This document shows positions 44,851 through 55,457 of a DNA stretch of 64,000 bases, in pieces. The notes under the pieces are model-generated. The model was not told the origin of the DNA and made no database searches. It saw nothing but the letters and a program-made list of their open reading frames with translations. How positions within the stretch are numbered: the first letter of the stretch is position 1; each line of letters opens with the position of its first letter. This DNA is from Firmicutes bacterium HGW-Firmicutes-7 (lineage in GTDB: Bacteria > Bacillota > Clostridia > Lachnospirales > Vallitaleaceae), in contig PGZO01000016.1 of the NCBI GenBank assembly GCA_002841375.1, positions 1 through 64,000 on the forward strand, given 5' to 3'. A program made the translations under genes and the position numbers.

Positions 44851-46353
44851 TTATTGGTGCGTTTTTTTAATTTGATTTAAATAAGATCGGAAGCCTGCTT
44901 GCTCCATCTGATTAACATAGGACTTAATCGCACCCTCCATATTATCATAACTTCCCAAAGACAATGGATAAAAATAAGTTTGCTGAATCAATTCTAAATT
45001 AGATAACTCCAATTGTTCAAAATCCATACTTACTGCAACCATTGGTGCTTTCTCTTTCATCTCATTATAGGTTATAATATTTGGACTTTCAAAGCTATAA
45101 GACAGTCTAAATTGGTCTGTCATACACCAGATACTATTGTTATAAATAGGGTATTTGTAGCTTTCTTCAAGGGGAATATAACTTCCTTGTTCTGAAATCG
45201 TGTAATGCTTCCCTTTTAGCCCATAATTTAATAATCGAAACAATGTTTGATTTGTTCTAAGTTGTTCAACAAACATAAGAGATTTCGCTGCATATTGAGC
45301 GCCATTCTTAATAGCAATTCCGTTATGTATCGGTTCATAATAGCTTGATATCTTTTTGCTCCCTAACGTTACAATTTTAGGCTCATATTCCGGATACAAT
45401 TGAACAACTTCTCTTTTAAGATTTTCCATATCAAAAATATTTCCAATAGCAATGGCAGAATTGCCCGCCAAAAAGCTTTCATTAAGTACAACCTTTTTAC
45501 TTGAAGCATTATTTGGAATATATCCATAATCCTTCCACTGTTTTATCGTTTTTAAATATTTTCTAAAATATGAGGTTTCTGGTAACCATAATACTTTATT
45601 CGCTTTCTTAGATTCATCTATTCCAATCCAGTAGTTGTCATAAATTTGTATTTGATTCGGTTGGGTACACAATAACTGAACAAGGTCTAAACCACTAAGT
45701 CCAACATCAAAGGGTATGATGTTTTCTTCATTATTCTTCACCAGTCGCATATAGTACTCAAGCTCCTCTAACGTTGTTATATCCTCCATTCTATATCCTT
45801 TAGCAAGATCACCTCTTATTAGAAGGACGATCGCATTTTCCAAATGGGCATTTGAAGGCACCGCATAAATCCTTTGATTGACTCGAACTTTGTCTAACTC
45901 CGACATGATTAATTGAGGAGTACATTTTCTAAGCATATCTTCGGTTAAGTTCATATATGCATATTTGCTAGCAAAGACATTATAGTAATATGGATAAATT
46001 GTAATTAAGTCAAAGTCTGCACCCCCAGCAAAAATTGTCTGATAATCAATTGGAACATCTTTTTTGCTGATAAATTCAACAGATAATTGAACGCCTATCG
46101 TATCATTTAATAATGCATTTGCTTCAGTTAATACAAGTTCAAAATCTAAAGGTTTCTCACCGATCACATACATCTTTAATGGAATTAATTCTTCAAGATT
46201 TATTTTTACATCTTGCTGATCAATTTGAATTGAAGTTGGTTTGCTTTTATAAGCTTGCTCATAAATACTTTTAATAGCCAGCACAAAAAAGATGGCCATA
46301 ACGATACCCATTATGATTTTGACTATAAAATCATTTGCCTTCTTTTTCTTCAT
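44851..46353 (-). CDS. Membrane-anchored extracellular solute-binding protein
   Basis: 500 residues. One N-terminal helix (residues about 9-28) without a lipoprotein Cys is followed by a periplasmic-binding-protein fold of the family 1 extracellular type (TIFAGGADFDLITIYP, RIYAVPSNAHLENA, KSLMFVEQLRTN). AGAGGAAA precedes the ATG. It lies between the importer lipoprotein gene and the two-component genes. A binding protein next to a YesMN pair often presents ligand to the kinase, so a sensing rather than uptake role is possible (inferred). Confidence 0.82.
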   Translation of the reverse strand: MKKKKANDFIVKIIMGIVMAIFFVLAIKSIYEQAYKSKPTSIQIDQQDVKINLEELIPLKMYVIGEKPLDFELVLTEANALLNDTIGVQLSVEFISKKDVPIDYQTIFAGGADFDLITIYPYYYNVFASKYAYMNLTEDMLRKCTPQLIMSELDKVRVNQRIYAVPSNAHLENAIVLLIRGDLAKGYRMEDITTLEELEYYMRLVKNNEENIIPFDVGLSGLDLVQLLCTQPNQIQIYDNYWIGIDESKKANKVLWLPETSYFRKYLKTIKQWKDYGYIPNNASSKKVVLNESFLAGNSAIAIGNIFDMENLKREVVQLYPEYEPKIVTLGSKKISSYYEPIHNGIAIKNGAQYAAKSLMFVEQLRTNQTLFRLLNYGLKGKHYTISEQGSYIPLEESYKYPIYNNSIWCMTDQFRLSYSFESPNIITYNEMKEKAPMVAVSMDFEQLELSNLELIQQTYFYPLSLGSYDNMEGAIKSYVNQMEQAGFRSYLNQIKKTHQ

Positions 46354-46536
46354 GTGTAATTTCCTCTTAATTATATTTAGAATGGTACATTAATTATATC
46401 ATAAACTTTTCCATATAAGAACAGCGTGCTTGTCAACGTTGTGTAGTATTTATACCCGCTAATACAATTTCGCTACTGGACTTGAACAAGTCCCTCACTT
46501 TTAATATGAGAGACTCACTTATAACAATCGTATTGC

Positions 46537-46573
46537 CTACAACAAAATCCCTATAAAAGGGATTTTGTTGTAG
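46537..46573 (-). terminator. Perfect 15-bp hairpin after the binding-protein gene
   Basis: CTACAACAAAATCCC (46537-46551) and its exact complement (46559-46573) flank a TATAAAA loop, 20 bases past the lipoprotein stop. No T-run follows on the minus strand. Hairpins in this position can protect upstream mRNA and raise binding-protein levels. Confidence 0.7.
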
Positions 46574-46592
46574 GGAGGGTTCAGTTAATTTA

Positions 46593-47591
46593 TTACTTAA
46601 TTTCTGATAAATTATCTTCTCTAGCTACTGTAACACCAGTATCTATATCTTTTGGATTAAGTGTATTTCCGTTGACAATTTCAACAGATGCTTTAACGCC
46701 TTCATAACCCATCACATACGGATTTTGAACCATGGATGCTTTAATAGCACCTTTTTCAATTAAAGCTTTTACATCAGCAGAGAAGTCAAAACCTACTACG
46801 CTAATGCCATCACCTTTTCCTGATTGGTCTACAGCATTACCAACGCCTACAGTTGAACCTTCGTTGCAAGCATAAAAACCTACTAAATCAGGATATTGAG
46901 TCATAAAGTCTGTAGCATAGTTTAACGCTTTTTGTTTGTCACCATCAGAGTATTGAACCCCAACAATTTCAATATTTGGATAGTCTGCTTTAATTTTATC
47001 TGCAAAAGCATTCTCACGGGTCATTGTTGTTCCAGCTCCAGCTTGTGCATTGATGATGGCAATCTTACCTTTTTCACCAATCAAAGATGCTAACTCTACT
47101 GCTGCTGTTTCTGCTGCTGCAGCATTGTTGGTTGAGAAAAATGCATCATATTGATCTGTGTTAACGCCAGAGTCAACGAATATGACAGGAATGCCAGCTT
47201 GTTTTGCTTTTTCTACAACAGGCTTTAACGCTTCTTTATCAAGTGCTGCTAACATTATGGCATCCGATTTATTTACGATTGCATTTTCAACTAATTGTGC
47301 TTGAACTGTTGCATCAACTTTTGTTTGTGGTGCATCGAAAATAACCTTAACATTGCCAAGCTCTGAAGCTGCATCTTCTGCACCATTTTTAACTTTAAGC
47401 CAATGCTCATCCATGGAGTCCATTGTAATTAATGTAATTACTAATTCTTTTGTTGCTCCTTCGTCAGTTGCTGTACCCTCTGGTGCTGTTGTTTCATCAG
47501 GTGGCGTAGTTGTCTCAACTGGTTTTTGGCTGCATCCCACCATTGATAGTACCATAATAATTGCTAGCCCCATTACAAGTAATTTTTTCAT
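46593..47591 (-). CDS. Sugar ABC importer substrate-binding lipoprotein
   Basis: 332 residues. Lipoprotein signal ending in MVGC (Cys20), then a Thr/Glu-rich linker, then a type 1 periplasmic binding fold of the RbsB group (LVITLITMDSMDEHWLKVK, IMLAALDKEALKPVVEKAK, VVGFDFSADVKALIEKG). It binds a monosaccharide outside the membrane. AGGAGG precedes the ATG. Third gene of the importer set after the ATPase and permease. The sugar is not determined. Confidence 0.94.
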   Translation of the reverse strand: MKKLLVMGLAIIMVLSMVGCSQKPVETTTPPDETTAPEGTATDEGATKELVITLITMDSMDEHWLKVKNGAEDAASELGNVKVIFDAPQTKVDATVQAQLVENAIVNKSDAIMLAALDKEALKPVVEKAKQAGIPVIFVDSGVNTDQYDAFFSTNNAAAAETAAVELASLIGEKGKIAIINAQAGAGTTMTRENAFADKIKADYPNIEIVGVQYSDGDKQKALNYATDFMTQYPDLVGFYACNEGSTVGVGNAVDQSGKGDGISVVGFDFSADVKALIEKGAIKASMVQNPYVMGYEGVKASVEIVNGNTLNPKDIDTGVTVAREDNLSEIK

Positions 47592-47656
47592 AAAATAATA
47601 TCCTCCTATTTAATCTTTATTTTAATAGACTTCGCTACTAAAATACAACTAGAATT

Positions 47657-48622
47657 TTAGTTATTGTGTTTGATTTTATCAAAGAATACTGCTGCAACTA
47701 TGACAACCCCAATAACTATTTGCTGAATAAATGGGGAAATACCCATTAAATTCAAACCGTTCCTTAAAACACTAATGATAAATGCACCTATGACTGTTCC
47801 TGCAATCGTTCCCTCTCCGCCCATGGTACTGGCGCCTCCGATAACCGATGCAGCTACAGCATCTAACTCATATCCCATGCCAGCTGTTGGCGGTGCTGAT
47901 ATGATACGTGCTGCCATTACAAGTCCAGCAATGCCTGCTAACATTGCACTAAACATATAAACCTTGATTAAAGAAAAGTTTGAGTTCACTCCAGATAGTC
48001 TAGCCGCTTCAGCATTGCTACCTAACGCATACGTATAACGTCCAGTCTTTGTCTTTGATAAAATAAATCCAAAAATAATGGCAAAGATAATCATTATGTA
48101 AATGGGATTTGGAATACCTAAGGTTTTACTAATCCCAATATTGTTAAAACCGTCAGGCAACCCACTAATTGGGATACCTTTCGTTATTGTGAGCGTAATC
48201 CCTCTAACTGCTGTCATCGTACCTAGCGTAACAATAAAGGGTGGTAGTTTTCCAAAAGAAACCAATGCCCCATTGGCAATACCTACAATTGCTACAGCCA
48301 TGATTCCTGCTACAATAGCGATGGGAACAGGTACACCTGCTTTCATAAGTATTGCTGTCATAACACCTGCTAACGCTATATTAGAACCTATTGATAAATC
48401 AATACCACCTGAAATAAGTACGTAAGTTTGACCAATTGCTATTAATAAAATAGGTGTTGTTTGAACTGCAACATTCAACAAATTTCCTGTTGTAATAAAA
48501 TTGCGATTACCAATCCCAAATATCACCAATAAAACCACTAACCCACTAAGCGTCGATATAAATTGTTTTAAGCTTCGAGATAAAGTAATTTTTTTATTAA
48601 TTGTGCCCGCCTGTTCGCTCAT
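47657..48622 (-). CDS. Sugar ABC importer permease (RbsC type)
   Basis: 321 residues, about eight to ten membrane helices, with the BPD_transp_2 signature of the ribose/galactose group: VLISGGIDLSIGSNIALAGV and ALGSNAEAARLSGVN, DAVAASVIGGASTMGGEG. The ATG overlaps the stop of the ATPase gene by one base (TAATG), so translation is coupled. Pairs with the ATPase at 48622-50124 and the lipoprotein next door. Confidence 0.95.
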   Translation of the reverse strand: MSEQAGTINKKITLSRSLKQFISTLSGLVVLLVIFGIGNRNFITTGNLLNVAVQTTPILLIAIGQTYVLISGGIDLSIGSNIALAGVMTAILMKAGVPVPIAIVAGIMAVAIVGIANGALVSFGKLPPFIVTLGTMTAVRGITLTITKGIPISGLPDGFNNIGISKTLGIPNPIYIMIIFAIIFGFILSKTKTGRYTYALGSNAEAARLSGVNSNFSLIKVYMFSAMLAGIAGLVMAARIISAPPTAGMGYELDAVAASVIGGASTMGGEGTIAGTVIGAFIISVLRNGLNLMGISPFIQQIVIGVVIVAAVFFDKIKHNN

Positions 48623-50124
48623 TAGCTTACCTCCGTTGCTTCATATTGTGTTGCATAAAACAACACCTCTTCTTGATTTGTTTCTTCTGTCTTTAAGTCT
48701 GCTTTTAAGCTACCGTTACACATCACCAAAACCCGATCCGATAATCCTAGTACCTCGGGCAATTCAGAAGAAACATAAATAACCGCTATGCCTTGTTCCT
48801 TTAATTGATTCATTAAATTATAAATTTCTATTTTTGCAGCTACATCAATGCCACGTGTTGGTTCATCAAAAAAAATAACCTTTGCATCTCTTGCAAGCCA
48901 TTTTCCGACCACAATCTTTTGTTGATTGCCACCGCTAAGATTTTTTACGAGCTGCTCTTGGGAGGGTGTTCGTATTCCTAATTTTCCAATAATCTTAGCG
49001 CAAAGATTGGATTCCTTTTGTTTATTAATAACATCCAATGTGGCAGTCATATCTAAATTGGGTAGGGTGATATTATGTTTTACTGACATCTTTATACATA
49101 ATCCGTCTTTTTTTCGGTCTTCTGGCACACAATAAATACCGTGACGTATAGCATCTCTTGGCGATTTGATTGTAATGGCCTCACCCTTTAAGTAGGTCTC
49201 ACCACTTGTTTTTTTGTCAGCTCCAAATATAGCCCTTACAAGCTCTGATCTACCAGCACCCATAAGTCCTGCAAAAGCAACAATCTCACCTTGTTTCACG
49301 CTGAAATTCACTGCCTTCACACCATTGGGGGTTGATAAGTTTTTAACTGAGAATACTTCCTCACCAATATCACAATGCACCTTAGGAAATTTATCTTTAA
49401 TTTCTCGACCTACCATATGGGTAATTACTTGAGGTAATAACTCTGGCTTATAATCCATGGTGGTTATGTATTGACCATCTCTTAGAATTGTCACTCGATC
49501 GACAATATGTACGAGTTCTTCTAACCGATGCGAAATATATATAATCCCTTTGTTTTGAGCCTTTAAATGTTTGATGATTCGAAATAACTCGTCAATTTCC
49601 TTTTCAGTTAATGCGGATGTAGGCTCATCCATGATTATAATATCTGAGTCAATAGACAAAGCTTTAGATATTTCCACCATCTGTTGTTTAGATACTTGCA
49701 GTGACCCTACAATATCACTTGGTTTAATGTCTAGATTTAAAGAGTCTAATATTTCTTTGGCTTTACTATTTGATTTTCTTTCACTCAGAATTCCAAATTT
49801 CGTTTGTTCTCTAGTCAAAAAAATATTTTCAGCTACAGTAAGATGTCGACATAAGTTTAATTCCTGATGTATAATTGCAATACCCGCTCCTTCTGCTTCT
49901 TTTGGGGATGAGAAATTAACCTCTTGCCCTTTTATCTTTATAGAACCTTCATCTTTTTGGATAACCCCAGATAGTACTTTCATTAATGTGGACTTACCGG
50001 CACCATTTTCACCTAATAATCCAACAACTTCACCAGGCTTTAAGGTTAAATTAACATTGTCCAATGCTTTTACACCTGGAAAGGATTTACTTATTCCTGT
50101 TAACTCTACTAAATAATTATCCAT
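48622..50124 (-). CDS. Sugar ABC importer ATPase, two-cassette (RbsA type)
   Basis: About 500 residues from ATG 50124 (AGGAAGGGG 4 bases upstream); an in-frame start at 50148 lacks support. Two ATP-binding cassettes: the first with Walker A GENGAGKST (residues 38-46) and IIMDEPTSALT, the second with a degenerate P-loop GLMGAGRSELV and signature LSGGNQQKIVVGKWL. That asymmetry is normal for RbsA/MglA proteins. A cre-like site lies upstream. First gene of the operon. Confidence 0.95.
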   Translation of the reverse strand: MDNYLVELTGISKSFPGVKALDNVNLTLKPGEVVGLLGENGAGKSTLMKVLSGVIQKDEGSIKIKGQEVNFSSPKEAEGAGIAIIHQELNLCRHLTVAENIFLTREQTKFGILSERKSNSKAKEILDSLNLDIKPSDIVGSLQVSKQQMVEISKALSIDSDIIIMDEPTSALTEKEIDELFRIIKHLKAQNKGIIYISHRLEELVHIVDRVTILRDGQYITTMDYKPELLPQVITHMVGREIKDKFPKVHCDIGEEVFSVKNLSTPNGVKAVNFSVKQGEIVAFAGLMGAGRSELVRAIFGADKKTSGETYLKGEAITIKSPRDAIRHGIYCVPEDRKKDGLCIKMSVKHNITLPNLDMTATLDVINKQKESNLCAKIIGKLGIRTPSQEQLVKNLSGGNQQKIVVGKWLARDAKVIFFDEPTRGIDVAAKIEIYNLMNQLKEQGIAVIYVSSELPEVLGLSDRVLVMCNGSLKADLKTEETNQEEVLFYATQYEATEVS

Positions 50125-50153
50125 CTTACCCCTTCCTAACCTTAACAAAGGCT

Positions 50154-50178
50154 GACAAAGGGGACAGTCCCCTTTGTC
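50154..50178. repeat. Palindromic repeat, copy 1
   Basis: GACAAAGGGGAC-A-GTCCCCTTTGTC is a perfect 25-base palindrome with one central base, in the leader of the sugar importer operon. A second copy, differing only at the centre, is at 51280-51306, on the other side of the DegV gene. Confidence 0.85.
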
Positions 50179-50218
50179 CTTTTCTCATAATTAATTGCAT
50201 GAATAGAATATCATTTCT

Positions 50219-50232
50219 TTGAAGCGTTTTAA
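50219..50232 (-). promoter_or_regulatory. cre-like site (CcpA)
   Basis: TTGAAGCGTTTTAA matches the Gram-positive catabolite-responsive element pattern at about 11 of 14 positions. It lies about 100 bases upstream of the sugar ATPase gene, where CcpA could repress. No convincing -10 box was found next to it. Confidence 0.35.
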
Positions 50233-50405
50233 CAGAAAAATCTTAATCTTTACTGTCAATTCTTAAGATAGCCTTCGAATAGAAAAACAAAACAGATTAC
50301 TATCATTTATTGGTTCAAATAATAGTAATCTGCTAAAGATACTCACCTTTTTATATAACTAAAATATCGTGTGTAAATATTAATTAAAAGTTATGTTAAC
50401 CACTG

Positions 50406-51233
50406 CTACCATAAGAAACATATTCCTATAGCCTTAGGCCCAAGATGTGCCCCAATTACTGGACCTAGATCATCAATATTAATAACAGCTTGTGGAAACT
50501 TAATAGCAAGTATCCCCTTAATTTCTTTTGCCTCTTCAATATTTAATATCTGACATATACTGATCATTTTTACATCTACTGGGATATTCCCAATCATCAT
50601 ATCGATTGCCCTACTTTTCCCTCTAGCCTTACCTACTGGAACAAGTTTCCCTTCTTTAAGCGCAATAATAGGTTTTATATTTAGAATCGAACCTATAAAT
50701 GCTTGTACGTCCGTTAATCTCCCACCTTTTTTTAAATAATCTAACGTATCTACGGTTAAGTTAATACTCATTCTTCTTTGATCTTCTTTAATTGTTTTTA
50801 CAATTTGATCTCTTGTTTTCCCTAAATCTACTAATTCCTTAGCTCTCTCAACTAGAATTCTAAGGTTGGATGCAGTAGTTTCTGAATCAATTACTGAAAT
50901 ACGCCGCTCATCTACCATCTTTGCAGCAACAGATGCACTATTATACGTACCGCTAAGCTTTGCTGAAATTACAATAGTAATAACTTCCTGGTCACAAGCA
51001 ATTGCTTTTTCATAAACACTTTGAAATGCCTCTACTGATGGTTGCGATGTTGTTGGAAAATCCTCTGAAGTCTTTAAAGCCTCGAAAAACGACTCAAATT
51101 CTCCTGGAAATCCTTCATTAGTAACCTTGCCTTGAAAATATACCGACAATGGCACCACTTCAATTTCTTTTTCTTTAGCAATTTCTCTTGGTAAATATGC
51201 TGTACTGTCTGTAACGATTTGAATATTTCCCAT
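50406..51233 (-). CDS. DegV-family fatty-acid-binding protein
   Basis: 275 residues. DegV fold with the conserved start IQIVTDSTAYLPREIAKE, TTSQPSVEAFQSVYEKA, VISAKLSGTYNSA, and C-terminal GPVIGAHLGPKAIGI. Family members bind a fatty acid; in some Firmicutes (FakB) they supply it to fatty acid kinase FakA for phospholipid synthesis. AAGGAG precedes the ATG. Own promoter at 51332-51360. Palindromic repeats flank the gene on both sides. Confidence 0.92.
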   Translation of the reverse strand: MGNIQIVTDSTAYLPREIAKEKEIEVVPLSVYFQGKVTNEGFPGEFESFFEALKTSEDFPTTSQPSVEAFQSVYEKAIACDQEVITIVISAKLSGTYNSASVAAKMVDERRISVIDSETTASNLRILVERAKELVDLGKTRDQIVKTIKEDQRRMSINLTVDTLDYLKKGGRLTDVQAFIGSILNIKPIIALKEGKLVPVGKARGKSRAIDMMIGNIPVDVKMISICQILNIEEAKEIKGILAIKFPQAVINIDDLGPVIGAHLGPKAIGICFLW

Positions 51234-51279
51234 GATATTTCTCCTTAATAATATTCTCTCCTAATATCAGCTTCTTCAA

Positions 51280-51306
51280 GGACAAAGGGGACTGTCCCCT
51301 TTGTCC
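51280..51306. repeat. Palindromic repeat, copy 2
   Basis: GGACAAAGGGGAC-T-GTCCCCTTTGTCC is a perfect 27-base palindrome within the 5' leader of the DegV gene. It repeats the element at 50154-50178. Confidence 0.85.
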
Positions 51307-51331
51307 TATCTTAGAGCACTCTTTTATACCA

Positions 51332-51360
51332 ATTATAAAGTATTATATCTTACTGTGCAA
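51332..51360 (-). promoter_or_regulatory. Promoter of the DegV gene
   Basis: On the minus strand TTGCAC (51360-51355) and TATAAT (51337-51332) have a 17-base spacer. Confidence 0.72.
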
Positions 51361-51383
51361 GAAATAATAGTTGATGTACAATG

Positions 51384-51407
51384 AAAAACCTGCCGTTTTC
51401 GGCAGGT
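51384..51407 (-). terminator. Terminator of the GntR-kinase operon
   Basis: ACCTGCCG and CGGCAGGT form an 8-bp stem with a 4-nt loop; on the minus strand TTTTT follows. It lies 16 bases past the GntR stop. Confidence 0.88.
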
Positions 51408-51422
51408 CTTATTATTATAAAC

Positions 51423-52154
51423 TTATTTATTAAAGCGTACTGTGTAGTTACATTTATCACCCCTAGTATAAGAACGTGAGAACTCTATGACACGCTCATT
51501 CTCATCATAACTCGTACATGAAAAGAGTAAAACTGACTTATCAGTCTCAAGATTCAACATCCTTGCATCATTTGGCTCAAGCTCTGCCAAATCAAGTGTT
51601 TGCCATGCACGTGTTAATTTAATTCCATAGAAATCATACACTTCATACACGCTAAAAACTGATAGATCAATACCCACTAGCTTTGGAATGATATCGTATG
51701 GAATAAAGATCTCTTCAATAGAAATTGGTTCATTATCGGCATAACAAAGTCGCTTAATATAGTGCACATCATCTTCTGGGCGAATGCCAAACATATGACT
51801 ATACTTATCCCCTGCTTTGCGCGTAGTTTTTGTAAGTATCTTAATTAAAGGACGTACATTTTTCTCCTGCATCGTTTGGGTAAAACCGCCAAGGCTATCT
51901 AAATCACGTTCAATTTTATTCCCTACAACATAGACACCTTTTCCTTGGACACGCTTTAACATTCCCTCTCCCACAAGCGCATCAATACCATTGCGTACAG
52001 TGAGTCGATTGATACCATAGGTCTCAGCAAGCTCATTTTCTGATGGGATGGCCGTCCCTGGCAAATATTCGCCCTCTTCTATTTTCGTTCTTACAACTTC
52101 GCGCAGTTGCAAATATATTGGTGTTTGATAAGTAATTACTCGTTCAGATGCCAC
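51423..52154 (-). CDS. GntR/HutC-family regulator (UTRA)
   Basis: 243 residues. Winged-helix GntR domain at residues 10-78 (YLQLREVVRTKIEEGEYLPG, IPSENELAETYGINRLTVRN) and a UTRA ligand domain to the end (VHYIKRLCYADNEPISIEE, DLAELEPNDARMLNLETDKS). It starts at GTG 52154 with AAGGAGATG upstream. HutC-type regulators bind phosphorylated sugars or related ligands. It resembles FrlR, the regulator of fructoselysine genes; here it is linked to a FrlD-like kinase gene (29-base gap) and a second GntR gene. Confidence 0.9.
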   Translation of the reverse strand: MASERVITYQTPIYLQLREVVRTKIEEGEYLPGTAIPSENELAETYGINRLTVRNGIDALVGEGMLKRVQGKGVYVVGNKIERDLDSLGGFTQTMQEKNVRPLIKILTKTTRKAGDKYSHMFGIRPEDDVHYIKRLCYADNEPISIEEIFIPYDIIPKLVGIDLSVFSVYEVYDFYGIKLTRAWQTLDLAELEPNDARMLNLETDKSVLLFSCTSYDENERVIEFSRSYTRGDKCNYTVRFNK

Positions 52155-52183
52155 TTTAATTCATCTCCTTAAATTATTCATTA

Positions 52184-52969
52184 TTACCATGCGCCTTTGT
52201 ATTGTAAAGTAATGCTACTAGATGAAGCACCCATTCTCATGCATTCCTCTAGCTCTTTTTTTTCAAAAATCCCGTGTAAAAACCCTGCAATATAGCTGTC
52301 TCCTGCGCCCATTGAATCCACGACTTCGCAAACAACAATTCCATATGTAATAAATTTCGAACCATCATAAAGAATGCTTCCTTTTTCGCCTAAGGTAACA
52401 ACTACAAGCTTTGGTCCTCGGGCATGCATAGCTTTCATAAATTCTCGAAGTTCTTCAGTATCTCCATCATCTGAAGCGAAAAATGCATAATCTACATTTC
52501 CAATTGCTACGTCAATAATATCATCCGATAACTTTGTTGCAAAATCAAAAGCAATTGGTACATTTCGTTCCTTTATTTTATATAAGTCATATTCAATCAT
52601 ACCCCATAGTCCGGTTACAACGATATCATGACTACATAAAAAATCAATATCATCATCGCTTAATATAAATTGAGTCAATACACCTTCATCATAATCACCA
52701 AAAACACGTTCACCATTATGTAATTCCACATAAGTAATGGCCGTACTGCCCTCTAATACACGTATATGAGAAGTATCAACCTTCTTTTCATTCAGCGCTT
52801 CTACCATTATTTCACCATACTTATCATTACCAACAACGCCAGTATAAGAAGCTAACCCGCCCATGCGAACAACATAAACTGCCACATTGACTGGATTTCC
52901 ACCTGGAAAAGCCTCCCCTAAATTTTTATATACATCCATACAATTATCGCCAACTGCTGCTAATCTCAC
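52184..52969 (-). CDS. frlD: Fructoselysine-6-kinase-like PfkB kinase (FrlD 1)
   Basis: 261 residues from GTG 52969. AAGGAG lies 9 bases upstream, and the start aligns exactly with the second copy (VRLAAVGDNCMDVY beside MKVAVIGDNCIDLY), so the earlier ATG at 53014 is unlikely. PfkB/ribokinase fold: FPGGNPVNVAVYVVRMGG, and the catalytic DSMGAGDSYIAGF with the Asp base near residue 224. Best match among families is FrlD, which phosphorylates fructoselysine on O6 using ATP. It lies between two GntR genes. Substrate could be another Amadori product. Confidence 0.85.
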   Translation of the reverse strand: MRLAAVGDNCMDVYKNLGEAFPGGNPVNVAVYVVRMGGLASYTGVVGNDKYGEIMVEALNEKKVDTSHIRVLEGSTAITYVELHNGERVFGDYDEGVLTQFILSDDDIDFLCSHDIVVTGLWGMIEYDLYKIKERNVPIAFDFATKLSDDIIDVAIGNVDYAFFASDDGDTEELREFMKAMHARGPKLVVVTLGEKGSILYDGSKFITYGIVVCEVVDSMGAGDSYIAGFLHGIFEKKELEECMRMGASSSSITLQYKGAW

Positions 52970-53019
52970 TTTAAAATTCTCCTTTATGTCAAGTGTTAGC
53001 ACTTCAACCAGCATTATAA

Positions 53020-53742
53020 TTACCGTATAAGAACGCTGGCGAAGCGTATATACTCAGAACGAGCAATACTACGGAAATACTCTATTGGCTCATTGTTTTC
53101 ATCATTGACAACGCCCGTTTGATAAATAACAGGTGCGCCCTCCTCTATACCCAAAAGTGTAGCTTCATTCGCATCTGTATAAGTAATAGAGAGTTTTTCG
53201 TACCCTCTAACAAGACGAAGTCCAAATTCCTCTTCCAATATACCATAAAGAGAGTTGACAGAAAAATCATAGTTTTCAATCCCCTGACACTTTTCCGCAT
53301 CTATATAACTAGTTTCAATTAAGATCGGTACCTCGTCGACTCCTCGCACTCGCACCAATTCTATTATTTTATGCCCCAAAGGTAAATATAATTTCTTCGA
53401 AATTTGCTTGGTACTTTCAATTGTTTTAAGGGATACAACTCTGGCATAAAGATTTTTTCCAGCCTCTTCCACAACTTGTGTAAAACTCTTCACATCTTGA
53501 AGGTTCCTTACAAGTTTAGGTGCTGCTACAAAAGTACCAGACCCCATTTTATTATACAAAACACCCTCTGCCAATAGCCGATGAATTGCACTTCGCAATG
53601 TTGATCTATTAAATTCCCACATTTTACACATATCCCTCTCCGAAGGAAGTTTTTGGTGTGGTTGCATTTGATGTTCAATAATATAACACTCGATCTTTTC
53701 TACCGCTAAATCTCGTGGGCGGATTCGATATTTGTTCGCCAT
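53020..53742 (-). CDS. GntR/HutC-family regulator (UTRA), second copy
   Basis: 240 residues. GntR winged helix at residues 8-75 (LPSERDMCKMWEFNRSTLRS) and a UTRA domain (IIELVRVRGVDEVPILIETS, LSITYTDANEATLLGIEEG). AGGAGG precedes the ATG. It is the first gene of the operon with kinase and GntR 1, behind an extended -10 promoter. Two different HutC-type regulators in one island suggest control by more than one ligand or of more than one operon. Confidence 0.9.
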   Translation of the reverse strand: MANKYRIRPRDLAVEKIECYIIEHQMQPHQKLPSERDMCKMWEFNRSTLRSAIHRLLAEGVLYNKMGSGTFVAAPKLVRNLQDVKSFTQVVEEAGKNLYARVVSLKTIESTKQISKKLYLPLGHKIIELVRVRGVDEVPILIETSYIDAEKCQGIENYDFSVNSLYGILEEEFGLRLVRGYEKLSITYTDANEATLLGIEEGAPVIYQTGVVNDENNEPIEYFRSIARSEYIRFASVLIR

Positions 53743-53789
53743 GTCAGGGAACCTCCTGTTTCACGATTTACAAACCTTTTTATCCGCTT

Positions 53790-53819
53790 AGTATACCATA
53801 TTATTCCATAGTGGTACAA
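53790..53819 (-). promoter_or_regulatory. Promoter of the GntR-kinase-GntR operon
   Basis: On the minus strand TTGTAC (53819-53814), an 18-base spacer, and the extended -10 TGG-TATACT (53795-53790). GTGGTAC also occurs here in the opposite direction. Confidence 0.6.
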
Positions 53820-53953
53820 GTACGATAGGTGTTTTATACTATTTTATCAACCAAACTTCAATTTCTTTTTTTGTAAAATGCGCCCCAAAATTCAGAAGCT
53901 TAACTTCTCTCCTAGGACGCATTAAACTGACTACTATTTATAATAAATTAAAT

Positions 53954-55333
<1,380 letters not shown>

Positions 55334-55419
55334 CTATTACTAGTTCAGTTCAACGCCTTTTATTACTTCCTGACCGCTCAGAAAACAATGCATTTAAAAT
55401 ACACAACATCAACAAATTT

Positions 55420-55457
55420 CCATACCACTTTATAGATATAATATCACAATTTTACAA
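55420..55457 (-). promoter_or_regulatory. Promoter and candidate operator of the permease gene
   Basis: On the minus strand TTGTAA (55457-55452), a 17-base spacer and TATAAA (55434-55429). AAGTGGTATGG follows at 55430-55420, overlapping the expected start of transcription; the same 11 bases occur at 58826-58836. Confidence 0.55.
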
